Source: Noviherbaspirillum sedimenti (GTDB lineage: Bacteria > Pseudomonadota > Gammaproteobacteria > Burkholderiales > Burkholderiaceae_D). Taken from it: 64,000 bases of DNA. This document shows, one piece after another, positions 41,523-48,826 of the stretch. Below the pieces are notes generated by a model. That model was not told the DNA's origin. It saw only the letters and a program-made list of their open reading frames with translations, and ran no database searches. The translations under genes were made by a program, and so were the position numbers. How positions within the stretch are numbered: position 1 is the first letter of the stretch; each line of letters opens with the position of its first letter. Where the stretch lies: contig NZ_QYUQ01000002.1 in NCBI RefSeq assembly GCF_003590835.1, forward strand, positions 744,001-808,000. Reading direction: 5' to 3'.

Positions 41523-41576
41523 ACGACAGGGCATAGTCATTCAGCTGTTGAACACCGACAGGAAACAGGAATTGCG

Positions 41577-42185
41577 ATGAACTTCTGGGATCAAAAGTTT
41601 TCCGTGGATGGCTACAAGTACGGCACTGCGCCCAATGCATTCCTGGCCGCACAAGTCGCACGATTTCCGCCTGCTGCCGACATTCTGGTGCCGGGCGACG
41701 GCGAAGGGCGCAACGGCACCTGGCTGGCGCAGCAGGGGCACCGGGTAGTATCGATGGACGGTTCGGCGGTCGGCCTGGAAAAGGCCCGTGCGCTGGCAGA
41801 CAGGCTGGGGGTAAAAATTCAAACGATACGCGGCGATCTCGCGAACTGGACGCCCGTGCCGGCAAGTGCCGATATTGTTGCGCTGACTTTCGTTCATCTG
41901 CCCCCAACGATCCGCCGGGATGCCTTGCGGCGTCTGGCAGCGGCATTGCGTCCGGGCGGCTGCTTTGTGCTGGAAGCGTTTCATCCCCGACAGATGGGCT
42001 ACTCAAGCGGCGGGCCAAAGGAGGAGGAAATGCTTTATACGCTATCGATGCTGCGGGATGATCTCGGCGATTTGCTCACCGAAGTCGAAGCATGGGAGGG
42101 CGAGGTCGTCCTCGATGAAGGACCGGGGCATCAAGGCCCGGCTTATGTGACGCGCTGGGTCGGACAGCGTTCGGCGGCTGTTTAA
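41577..42185 (+). CDS. Class I SAM-dependent methyltransferase (TehB-like)
   Basis: 202 residues starting MNFWDQKFSVDGYKYGTAPN. SAM-binding motif I is DILVPGDGEGRNGTWLAQQG, with the acidic motif II residue in VVSMDGSAVGLEKA, and the post-motif region IVALTFVHLPPTIRR and LRPGGCFVLEAF. The N-terminal W-(D/N)-x-K-(F/Y)-x-x-x-x-Y-x-Y-G-x-x-P-N pattern is that of the TehB/YwmD-like methyltransferases. Substrate unknown. Last backbone gene before the accessory island. Confidence 0.88.
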   Translation: MNFWDQKFSVDGYKYGTAPNAFLAAQVARFPPAADILVPGDGEGRNGTWLAQQGHRVVSMDGSAVGLEKARALADRLGVKIQTIRGDLANWTPVPASADIVALTFVHLPPTIRRDALRRLAAALRPGGCFVLEAFHPRQMGYSSGGPKEEEMLYTLSMLRDDLGDLLTEVEAWEGEVVLDEGPGHQGPAYVTRWVGQRSAAV

Positions 42186-42756
42186 AACAAGCAGCGCTCG
42201 GCGCATCGCGGCACTGGAAATCTTGCGCGATGGATAAAAATTGGCTATTTTGTATCGCGCATTGCAATTCTCTTATTATTTTAGAGCTTCAATTATTTCA
42301 TTGGATTTGAGCCGCTAAAGAGGACGGTGACTCTTTGCCGGAAGTTTTGACGTTTTTCATCGTTAATTAGTGCTGTATTTTTGTACAGTCTATCGTCAGA
42401 GCCCCGATGAATACGGCGTTTGCGCAAATATGCTGTCCCGGGTTAGGTGGCGCCTGGCCAGATTAGGCGGACGCCGGATTCCGGCGCAATTAATTTCGTG
42501 ACGTTTTTCGCGTTTAATTAGAGCTGTGTTTTTATGCAGTCCATCGTCAAAAGCCGGTGGATACAGCGTTTCCGCGAGATTGGCAGCCGGGGTTAGGTGG
42601 CAGGTCGCCAGAAAAAACGGACACTGGTGTCCGCCTAATTAAAGTTGAACTAAACCGCTGCGCGGTGGAAAGAAGCGCGACGAGCAGCAGGTATTGAAGC
42701 AATTCGTTTCCTACGCTGTAACGGGGGATTTCCCCGGCACAGAGAAGGAAACGATC
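42186..42756. other. Non-coding left edge of the accessory island
   Basis: 571 bp between the methyltransferase and the first tyrosine recombinase. The first about 160 bp is AT-rich without a visible gene. From 42348 it contains two structured direct repeats of about 150 bp (listed separately), and at 42724-42739 a GGGGATTTCCCC palindrome just before the recombinase. The exact left end of the mobile DNA cannot be read. Confidence 0.6.
42348..42641 (+). repeat. Two imperfect about 150-bp direct repeats with conserved hairpins
   Basis: Copy A (42348-about 42488) and copy B (42499-about 42641) both start TGACGTTTTTC, share a stem CTGTA/TACAG or its wobble-paired version, an outer TGACG/CGTCA pairing, a GGGTTAGGTGGC box (42440-42451 and 42590-42601), and end in a hairpin (CGCCGGA/TCCGGCG in A, CGGACAC/GTGTCCG in B) followed by AATTAA. 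The flanks ATTAGGCGGAC (42462) and GTCCGCCTAAT (42629) are inverted copies. Base changes keep pairing in the first stem, suggesting selection on structure. Likely recombination or terminal sites of the adjacent element. Confidence 0.75.
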
Positions 42757-43605
42757 ATGAGCCCACTCCGCAAGCAGATGCAGGCCGACATGGTGCTGCG
42801 TGGCCTGGCGGCACGTACCCAGGAAGCCTACATTGCCGCGATTGCCGGCCTTGCCGGCTATTACAACCGTTCTCCCGAACAACTGTCGCAGGAAGATGTC
42901 CAGCAGTACCTGCTGCATTTGATCGAGGCGCGCAAGCTGAGCTGGTCGACGACCAACCAGGCCGCCTGCGCGCTGCGCTTCCTGTTTCACATCACGCTCA
43001 AGCAGCCCGCCGCTGAATTTACGATTCCCAACCGCAAGGCGCCGGCCAGACTGCCCGAGATCCTCTCGCGCGACGAAGTCCATCGCATCCTCAACGCCTG
43101 CAGCAACCTGCGGCATCGGGCCTTGCTGATGACGACCTATGCGGCCGGCTTGCGCGTGACGGAAACCTGCCGGCTGAAGGTTGGCGACATCGACAGCGAG
43201 CGCATGATGCTGCGTGTGGCCAACGGCAAGGGGGGCAAGGATCGCTATACGCTGTTGTCAGCCGCGCTGCTGGACACCTTGCGACAGTACTGGCGGACCC
43301 GGCCTTCGCAGGACTGGCTGTTCCCCCGCACGGACGGCCGTCAGCCCATCGGCATTTCGCAAGTGCAGAAGATGTACTATGCGGCCAAGCGCCGCGCCCA
43401 TGTCACCAAGGCCGGCGGCATCCATGGCCTGCGCCATGCCTTTGCGACGCACTTGCTCGAAGCCGGCGTGGATATCCATACCATCGGCCGCCTGATGGGA
43501 CACGACAAGATCACGACCACCGCCCGCTACCTGCACCTGCAGGGACAAGTGGCCCGGACCGATTCGCCGCTGGACCTGCTGTCGTCGCTTTTGTCCAAAC
43601 GTTAG
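42757..43605 (+). CDS. Tyrosine recombinase associated with IS91-family element
   Basis: 282 residues. SAM-like N-terminal DNA-binding domain (residues 1-95), catalytic domain with Arg in AAGLRVTETCRL, the box II His and Arg in HGLRHAFATHLLEAG, His in MGHDKI and nucleophile Tyr in TTARYLHL. It lacks the extra helical patch of integron integrases between the second-strand Lys region and HGLRH, so it is not IntI. AGAAGGAAA precedes the ATG at 42757. The transposase starts 3 bp downstream, so both form one unit; such recombinase-HUH pairs are known in some IS91-family elements. Confidence 0.85.
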   Translation: MSPLRKQMQADMVLRGLAARTQEAYIAAIAGLAGYYNRSPEQLSQEDVQQYLLHLIEARKLSWSTTNQAACALRFLFHITLKQPAAEFTIPNRKAPARLPEILSRDEVHRILNACSNLRHRALLMTTYAAGLRVTETCRLKVGDIDSERMMLRVANGKGGKDRYTLLSAALLDTLRQYWRTRPSQDWLFPRTDGRQPIGISQVQKMYYAAKRRAHVTKAGGIHGLRHAFATHLLEAGVDIHTIGRLMGHDKITTTARYLHLQGQVARTDSPLDLLSSLLSKR

Positions 43606-43608
43606 GGC

Positions 43609-44809
43609 GTGGCCCACCGCGGCCGCATCGCGCTGGCCGACATCTTCCGTCAACACGGCAACGCCTATCTTGCCGCGCATGCGCTTGCGCCTGCGCAGGC
43701 CAAGGCCTGGCGCGCCATCGTGTCATGCCGCACCGCTGCGCTGGGCGGCCATATCCTGCAATGTGCCGATTGCGGCGCCACCCGGCATGTGTATCACTCG
43801 TGTCGCAACCGTCACTGTCCGACATGCCAGAGCCGGGCCAGGGACCAGTGGATCGCCGCAAGGCATCGCGAATTGCTGCCAGTGCCGTACACCCACCTGG
43901 TGTTTACGCTGCCGCATGTGTTGAATGGCCTGGCCGGCAGCCACTTCCGGCTGATCAGCGACATGCTGTTCGAGGCGGCATCCGGCACGCTGGTCGCGTT
44001 CGGCGCCAACCCGCGCTGGCTGGGCGGCAGCCTGGCCTTCTCGCTGGTGCTGCATACGTGGTCGCAGAACCTGATGCGGCATTTGCATGTGCATGCGCTG
44101 GTGGCCAGCGGCGCGCTGACCAGCGAGGGTCAGTGGGTTGACAGCAAACGCGGCTTCCTGTTTCCGGTCAAGGCGCTGTCGCAGGTGTTCCGCGAGAAGT
44201 TCATCGATGCCCTCAAGGCGGCACGTGCCGACGGGCGACTGCGGCATGCGCAAACGGACAGCGCCCAAGGCTGGCGCACGCTGCTGCTGGCGCTGCGCCG
44301 GCATGACTGGGTGGTGTACGCGAAACAGCCGCTGGACGGACCGGCCCAGGTGCTGGATTACCTGGCGCGCTATACGCACCGGGTGGCCATTTCCAATGAC
44401 CGGCTGGCCGGCCTGGCCGACGGGGGAAGTGACATTCCGGGTACGCGACAATGCCAATCCGGGCAAGAAGCGCACCCTGCGCTTGCCGGCGGATGCCTTC
44501 ATTGGCCGCTTCCTGCTACATGTGCTGCCGTCGGGATTCAAGCGCATCCGGCACTACGGCATCCTGGCCAACCGTCACAAAGAAGCAAAGCTGGCAGCCT
44601 GTCGTGCCGCACTGGCTGTGCCGCTGCCGGATGCGCAGGTCATCGAGAGCGTGGATGCCTTCATGCTGCGGGTGGCGCACATCGACATTGGCTGTTGCCG
44701 GCATTGTGCGCACGGGCGACTGCGGGTGATCGAGGTGATTGCGCCGGTGCGCCTGCCATTTCTGCGCTGCCTGGCGACCGGCCCGCCAGGAGCCAGGGGT
44801 GCGGCATGA
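43609..44809 (+). pseudogene. IS91-family (HUH, Y2) transposase, frameshifted
   Basis: About 400 residues when repaired. GTG start 3 bp after the recombinase. N-terminal zinc-binding region LQCADCGATRHVYHSCRNRHCPTCQ, the HUH metal site in HLHVHALVASGAL, and the Y2 motif YLARYTHRVA. At a run of five G (44422-44426) the frame breaks: removing one G restores DGEVTFRVRDNANPGKKRTL through GFKRIRHYGIL to the end at 44809. Total span is 1 more than a multiple of 3. Without repair the product keeps HUH and Y2 motifs but has an unrelated tail. Confidence 0.85.
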
Positions 44810-45034
44810 GAGGCGACGCAGTCAAGGCATGGCGAATCCCCTGGCCAGGCCGGCGTTCGCCGCCAGCGGCAAAATTCCCCTTCCGCAAAGGGGCTTCAGG
44901 GGGCATGGACGATTGCTGCTGGCGCCGCGCTGTTGCAGAACTGCCGTCTAGATGCAACACCACCGCCACATTCTTGCCAAAACAGCCATTCCCCGGCTTA
45001 CAATCCCCATAACCACCGCCGGTGTGGCGGTTCA
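44810..45034. other. 3' non-coding end of IS91 element no. 1
   Basis: 225 bp between the transposase stop and the attC site. It contains GC-rich inverted segments and ends in the CCGCC/GGCGG hairpin and GTTC at 45016-45033, the expected position of the replication-origin end (oriIS). No gene seen. Confidence 0.6.
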
Positions 45035-45118
45035 GTCCAACAGCGTTTATCTGCCGCTGCACGGCAGTCGCCCTTGGCTTGCACTGCTGGAGCGGCAGAT
45101 AAACTCTATTCGTTAGGC
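45035..45118 (+). other. attC-like site 0 (upstream of the PIN cassette)
   Basis: R'' GTCCAAC (45035-45041) and R' GTTAGGC (45112-45118) enclose a perfect 14-bp inverted repeat, GTTTATCTGCCGCT (45045-45058) with AGCGGCAGATAAAC (45091-45104). This is the architecture of an integron attC: RYYYAAC ... long stem ... GTTRRRY. The cassette it belonged to should begin TTGGAC, but its body has been replaced or pushed away by IS91 element no. 1. Confidence 0.82.
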
Positions 45119-45121
45119 AGT

Positions 45122-45562
45122 ATGACAAAAATTATTGTTGACTCATGCGTATTCATTAATGCGCTAAAAGAAGATTCCGATCACAGGGATGAGTGTCGTG
45201 CCTTCCTTGAAGCTTTGCCACGTTCTGGCCAAATAATGACTATGCCAGCTCATGGCTGGTTTGAGGTTTGGTGCAATTTAAAGCGTATCGAAACTATCGA
45301 CAAAAAATTTTCAGGAGTAAGCATTAATGGTCAATGGCAGTTTCCGGTAGAGCTAATTCACATTGACGCTGAGTTCATCAATAAATACGGCAATGTGGAA
45401 ATTCCGTATGCGAAAGCCGGTGACCATATTTATGTTGTTGTCGCTTATGTTAATGGTTATACACTTGTGACTACTGACAACGGTATGGCAAAGGTGGCTC
45501 GGAGCATAGGAGTTACCGTTTTAACCCCAGCTGAGTATTTGGCGTCCGGGCATCTTGCCTAA
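45122..45562 (+). CDS. PIN-domain protein, orphan toxin in a gene cassette
   Basis: 146 residues starting MTKIIVDSCVFINALKEDS. The PIN-domain pattern is present: conserved Asp in IIVDSCVFINAL, a central Glu in GWFEVWCNL, and acidic residues in AKAGDHIYVVVAYVNG and LVTTDNGMAKVA, then a typical VLTPAEYLA ending. PIN proteins are Mg-dependent ribonucleases, often VapC-type toxins. No antitoxin gene lies beside it. The ATG is only 3 nt beyond the R' core of attC 0 and the TAA lies inside the R'' box of attC 1, so the cassette is almost all gene. The region is AT-richer than the chromosome, indicating transfer. Confidence 0.85.
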   Translation: MTKIIVDSCVFINALKEDSDHRDECRAFLEALPRSGQIMTMPAHGWFEVWCNLKRIETIDKKFSGVSINGQWQFPVELIHIDAEFINKYGNVEIPYAKAGDHIYVVVAYVNGYTLVTTDNGMAKVARSIGVTVLTPAEYLASGHLA

Positions 45563-45619
45563 CGATTAAGGTTAGATCGTGATCGCGAAGCGAGCCGCGA
45601 TCTGAACCGTTTGTTGGAC
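45557..45619 (+). other. attC-like site 1 (end of the PIN cassette)
   Basis: R'' GCCTAAC (45557-45563) complements the GTTAGGC that starts the PIN cassette; R' is GTTGGAC (45613-45619). Between them lie complementary arms GATCGCG/CGCGATC around AAGCGAGC, giving a compact 63-bp site. Confidence 0.85.
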
Positions 45620-45877
45620 AAGCCCGTGCATGCGACGGGCATGATTGCCTGACTATGGAAATAGCTTTTCGACGCGCAGGGCATTTCGTGTTGCATCGCC
45701 CTCGATAGAGCGACGCTGCCCTGCAGCGCATCGCCATTGCAGCGATGCGTCAATCATTGCCGATGCAAAGTAATGGCCGTGGTCGCTGTTTTGCCGCGAA
45801 ACCGGCAGTTTTCAAACGAACGCCCCCCTCCGCACGCAATGCGGATCCGGATCATCTTCGCACCGATGCCGGCGCGC
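45619..45877. other. Left remnant of an interrupted cassette plus IS91 no. 2 end
   Basis: 45613-45821 is the 5' part of a cassette beginning TTGGAC; it has hairpins (for example CGCATCG/CGATGCG near 45728-45750) but no convincing gene. GAAC at 45818-45821 is followed by the hairpin CCGCA-CGCAA-TGCGG (45830-45844), the probable ori end of the second IS91 element. The matching right remnant of the cassette is just before attC 2. Confidence 0.6.
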
Positions 45878-46981
45878 TTACATCGCGCACCCCCGGTTGC
45901 CATCCACGCCATCCCGGATGGGCGTCCCCTCTACCATAGGGCACCGATCGATTCTCGTGCGCACCACCGTCTTGATGCCGCCGCAGCAGGCGCATATCCA
46001 GGCCGGCCGTGGCGTGGGCGGCGCAGGCGTGAAACGCACGCGCAGCACCACCTGCAACAGCCCAAGAAGCCGCTTGCTGTTCGGATGCAGGAACCCGAAA
46101 TTGCGCGCCCGCCTGAACCCCTTTGGCAAGACATGCTGCAACACCAGCCGCAGGAATTCCACGCCGGCGACCGTGCGCGTCGCCCACTTGCCGCTTTTGC
46201 TGTCGCGGTAGCGGAACGTCACACTATTGCGGCCGGCCTGCAGGATGTCCTTCTCCTGGATCACCCCGCGGTACAAATAGCGCCCCAGATACGCAATCGC
46301 CTTCGCTCCCGAGCCGACCTGCTTGCAATGGGCCACCCATTCCTTTGGCGTTTGCGGCGGCACGCGCAGGCCCGCGCGCGCGACAGCTTCCAGCATCCTG
46401 GCGCGAAACACGCGGGCCAGGGCCTTCCCGGCAAACAGGTACTTGCCCTTTTTGGTGCGCCAGCGCTTGTCCTGTACATTGATCGCCCCGGCAGGCATGA
46501 CCAGGTGCACATGCGGATGGAAGTCCAGCCGCCGGTTATGGGTATGCAGCACCGCCACGGCGCCGGCATGGCCTTGCAGCTGCCGGTCATTCCGGGCGAA
46601 CGTATTGACCGTCTCCCATGCGCACTTGATCAGCGCATCGTAGAGCAGGCCTTGGCGCTGCCACACCAACGGGCGCCATTGCGCAGGCAAGGTAAAGGTC
46701 AGCATGAAATAATCGCATGGGAGTTGTTTGGCCTGCTGCCGCTCGATCCAGCGCTGCGATTCATGCGCCTGGCAATGCGGACAATGGCGATGGCCGCAGG
46801 AATGCGGCAGGTACTGCGTTTCCTGGCAGGCGTCGCAACGCACCTGCATGTGCGCGCGCAGGGCGGTGCGGCAAGTCTTGAAGGCGGTCAGCGCGCTCTT
46901 TTGGCTAGGCAGAAGGTGCTGGCCATGCGCCTGCAGGAAGTCGTCCTCGAACGCGGCGATCACATCGGCCAGGCGCATCAT
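45878..46981 (-). CDS. IS91-family (HUH, Y2) transposase
   Basis: 367 residues, apparently intact. Zinc-binding N-terminus CDACQETQYLPHSCGHRHCPHC, HUH motif in FHPHVHLVMPAGAI, and the Y2 motif in AYLGRYLYRGV. This class of rolling-circle transposase nicks one strand at oriIS. Start is the first of two ATGs at 46976-46981, overlapping the TGA of the recombinase (ATGA), so the pair is translationally coupled. Confidence 0.9.
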   Translation of the reverse strand: MMRLADVIAAFEDDFLQAHGQHLLPSQKSALTAFKTCRTALRAHMQVRCDACQETQYLPHSCGHRHCPHCQAHESQRWIERQQAKQLPCDYFMLTFTLPAQWRPLVWQRQGLLYDALIKCAWETVNTFARNDRQLQGHAGAVAVLHTHNRRLDFHPHVHLVMPAGAINVQDKRWRTKKGKYLFAGKALARVFRARMLEAVARAGLRVPPQTPKEWVAHCKQVGSGAKAIAYLGRYLYRGVIQEKDILQAGRNSVTFRYRDSKSGKWATRTVAGVEFLRLVLQHVLPKGFRRARNFGFLHPNSKRLLGLLQVVLRVRFTPAPPTPRPAWICACCGGIKTVVRTRIDRCPMVEGTPIRDGVDGNRGCAM

Positions 46982-47885
46982 TTCACATTCCCCCAATCGA
47001 CATGAATGCTGTCCATCAGGGCATTGATGCGAACAATGGCGGAGTCGGTATTGGACTGGGTAAGATGGGTGTAACGGGTGGTGGTCAGGATGGACTGGTG
47101 GCCGAGGAAGTGCTGCAGGTCGGCGAGGTTGACGCCGGCTTCTATGCAATGCGTGGCATAGCTGTGGCGCAGGCTGTGCGGCGAAATTCTTTTTTTAAGC
47201 CGCAACTCTCGCAGGCGGCGCGCAAAGCCCGCTGGACGCCGCCATCGTCCAAAGGCGTCGTCGCCAGATGGGCATTCTTCAAGCCGCCCTTGCGGTTGGG
47301 GAAGAGCAGGACCGGATGGCGATGGACCGACCAATGGCGGCGCAAGATAGACAACGTGGACTGTGGCAGCGGCACGAAACGATCCTTGTTGCCCTTGGCA
47401 TCGCGGATTTGCACGCGCATGTGGTCGGCATCGATATCGCCCACCTGCAATCGCAAGCCCTCTCCCAGGCGCAAGCCGAGGCTGTAGAGCGTGTGGAAGA
47501 TCACGCGGTAACTGAGGACGCGGGTGGCATTGATGATTTGCTGCATTTGCGAAACCGTGACGATGTCGGGCAGGCGCTGGCTGTGCGGCGCCTTGACCAG
47601 TTGGGGCGCCGGCCAGGGTTGATGCAGGACTTTGTTGTAATAGAACTTGAGGCCATAGAGATCGTGCTTCAAGGTGCTCCAGGAGTGTGTTTCCAGCAAT
47701 TGGGCGAAATATTCGGTCAATTGCGCTTCGGTCAGGGAGTTGATCTGGTAATCGAAATACGCGGCAGCTCGCCGCACGCCATGGGCATAGGCTTCGATGG
47801 TCTTGGGGCGCATGCCTGCCAGCTTCAGGCGCTTGAGGTGGGTTTGGTAATCCTGTTCAAAGGCGGGTGGAAATGGATACGCCAT
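46978..47885 (-). pseudogene. Tyrosine recombinase split by a -1 frameshift at an A7 run
   Basis: The first frame (from ATG 47885) covers the SAM-like domain and catalytic Arg (LYSLGLRLGEGLRL) up to CESCGLKK. The second frame continues LKKRISPHSLRHSYATH with the His/Arg box and the nucleophile Tyr in TTTRYTHLTQ to the stop at 46978. The junction is a run of seven A on the coding strand (T-run 47190-47196), read as A AAA AAA G in the zero frame, a classic -1 slippery heptamer. Either the enzyme is made by programmed frameshifting or transcript slippage, or the gene has lost one A. Together about 300 residues. Confidence 0.8.
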
Positions 47886-47995
47886 TACAAATTCTCCTCT
47901 CGTGTAAATGAGTCAACCCGAAATGGGCAGAGTAGAATTGTAGTTTTTTACGGGGGCGATGGAATGGCGTTTGACTTTCTCCGCGTAGCGGCTTC

Positions 47996-48052
47996 GTCCA
48001 ACTTGCTAATCAACACAGACGGCTACGCCGCTGGTTATCGCCGGCGTTGGGC
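47996..48052 (+). other. attC-like site 2
   Basis: R'' GTCCAAC (47996-48002) and R' GTTGGGC (48046-48052), 57 bp apart end to end, with complementary inner segments (ACGGC/GCCG hairpin and a partly paired GCTAATC/GGTTATC). R'' complements the GTTGGAC that starts the cassette at 45613, linking both sides of IS91 element no. 2. Confidence 0.78.
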
Positions 48053-48112
48053 GTAATGAGTTGGCTTTTTCGGCGTGGTGACAAAAGGCACACATAATCG
48101 TAAAATATACGC

Positions 48113-48406
48113 ATGAAGCCATTTCGCTGGAGCCAAGAAAAGAACGAGATCCTCAGATCCGATCGGGGGATTTCGTTTGAGAACATTGTGGTGGCGGTTG
48201 AGTCCGGAGGATTGCTGGATCTCTTGGCCCATCCCAACCAAGAGAAATACTCGAAGCAACGTGTTCTCGTTGTCGAGTGTGACAACTACGCTTACTTGGT
48301 ACCGTTTGTTGAAGAAGAGGATTATTTCTTTCTCAAGACCATAATCCCGAGTCGCAAAGCAACTAGGGACTATCTTAATCAAGGTGAGACAGATGCCGAG
48401 AATTGA
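48113..48406 (+). CDS. BrnT-like toxin
   Basis: 97 residues: MKPFRWSQEKNEILRSDRGISFENIVVAVESGGLLDLL with the later VLVVECDNYAYLVPFVEEEDYFFLKTI and SRKATRDYL. This follows the BrnT/COG2929 pattern (W-x-x-E-K-N ... R-G-I-S-F-E ... P-S-R-K-A-T), a small RNase-type toxin family related to RelE. It overlaps the downstream antitoxin gene by 14 bp, as usual for BrnTA operons. Found as the first gene of an integron cassette that starts at TTGGGC 48047. Confidence 0.75.
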   Translation: MKPFRWSQEKNEILRSDRGISFENIVVAVESGGLLDLLAHPNQEKYSKQRVLVVECDNYAYLVPFVEEEDYFFLKTIIPSRKATRDYLNQGETDAEN

Positions 48407-48722
48407 CCCCGAAGAATTTAAAATTCTGGATAGCTACGAGAAAGGGCAGCTGAAGTCCGTGGCCACGAAGGCTGAACTTGCAAAGTTCAAGGCCGTGGCA
48501 AGAGCCACTGCGATCAAAGATCGCCGCGTCAATATTCGCTTATCGTCTGGCGATCTGAGCGACATTCAGGTTAAAGCGCTTGAGGAAGGCATTCCTTATC
48601 AAACACTCATTGCCAGCGTCCTTCACAAGTACGTTACAGGCCGCTTGACGGAGCAGCCTGAGCGGGCCGCCAAGCAATCACGAAGCTCCGTGCCGAAACG
48701 CCGTACTACATCGCGTGACTGA
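48393..48722 (+). CDS. BrnA/CopG-like antitoxin
   Basis: 109 residues from ATG 48393 (MPRIDPEEFKILDSYEKGQL) with GGTGAGA upstream. The middle RRVNIRLSSGDLSDIQVKALEEGIPYQTLIASVLHKYVTG is a ribbon-helix-helix (CopG/BrnA-type) DNA-binding domain, followed by a basic Arg/Ser tail. It should neutralise the toxin and autoregulate the operon. Stop is 10 bp before the R'' box of attC 3. Confidence 0.78.
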   Translation: MPRIDPEEFKILDSYEKGQLKSVATKAELAKFKAVARATAIKDRRVNIRLSSGDLSDIQVKALEEGIPYQTLIASVLHKYVTGRLTEQPERAAKQSRSSVPKRRTTSRD

Positions 48723-48731
48723 AGTGCCGTC

Positions 48732-48805
48732 GCCCAACTCGTTGTTCAACTCAGACACGCAGCAAAGAACTTGCCGCTTCGCGGCACATGCTGCGTGCTG
48801 GTTAA
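48732..48805 (+). other. attC-like site 3, left part (split by an IS1111-group element)
   Basis: R'' GCCCAAC (48732-48738) complements GTTGGGC at the start of this cassette. A strong inverted repeat follows: CACGCAGCA (48756-48764) with TGCTGCGTG (48790-48798) and an inner GCCGC-TTC-GCGGC. After GCTGGTTAAC the site stops, and the expected R' core (GTTAGGC) is found 1.5 kb away at 50301-50307, on the far side of the inserted element. Confidence 0.8.
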
Positions 48806-48826
48806 CGTGGCTACAAGGGCTTCCCC

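Larger units (their letters stand above)
42348..45029 (+). mobile_element. IS91-family element no. 1 (recombinase + HUH transposase)
   Basis: Contains a tyrosine recombinase followed by an IS91-type transposase. The ori end is placed at about 45029: a 5-bp hairpin CCGCC-GGTGT-GGCGG (45016-45030) abuts GTTC (45030-45033), matching the IS91-family habit of inserting next to GTTC/GAAC with a terminal hairpin. The other (ter) end is not defined; 42348 is only where the structured repeats begin. It separates an attC site (from 45035) from the body of its cassette. Confidence 0.65.
45822..47940 (-). mobile_element. IS91-family element no. 2 (recombinase + HUH transposase)
   Basis: Minus-strand recombinase and transposase in the same order as element no. 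1, but clearly different proteins. The ori end lies at 45822, directly after GAAC and with a 5-bp/5-nt terminal hairpin as in element 1. The ter end is somewhere in 47886-47990 and could not be fixed; 47940 is approximate. It sits inside a cassette whose ends (TTGGAC at 45614, GTCCAA at 47996) still match. Confidence 0.7.

Noticed and set aside
42440..42601. The GGGTTAGGTGGC boxes as further attC sites
   Set aside because: No RYYYAAC partner with a stem at the proper distance is present. The boxes are part of a longer structured direct repeat.
42757..43605. Tyrosine recombinase as an integron integrase (IntI)
   Set aside because: It lacks the IntI-specific extra helix before the HGLRH box, and it is directly followed by an IS91 transposase, as is the second recombinase.
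43599..43611. GTTAGGG at the recombinase-transposase junction as a cassette core
   Set aside because: It lies within the coding junction, does not end in a pyrimidine and has no inverse core.
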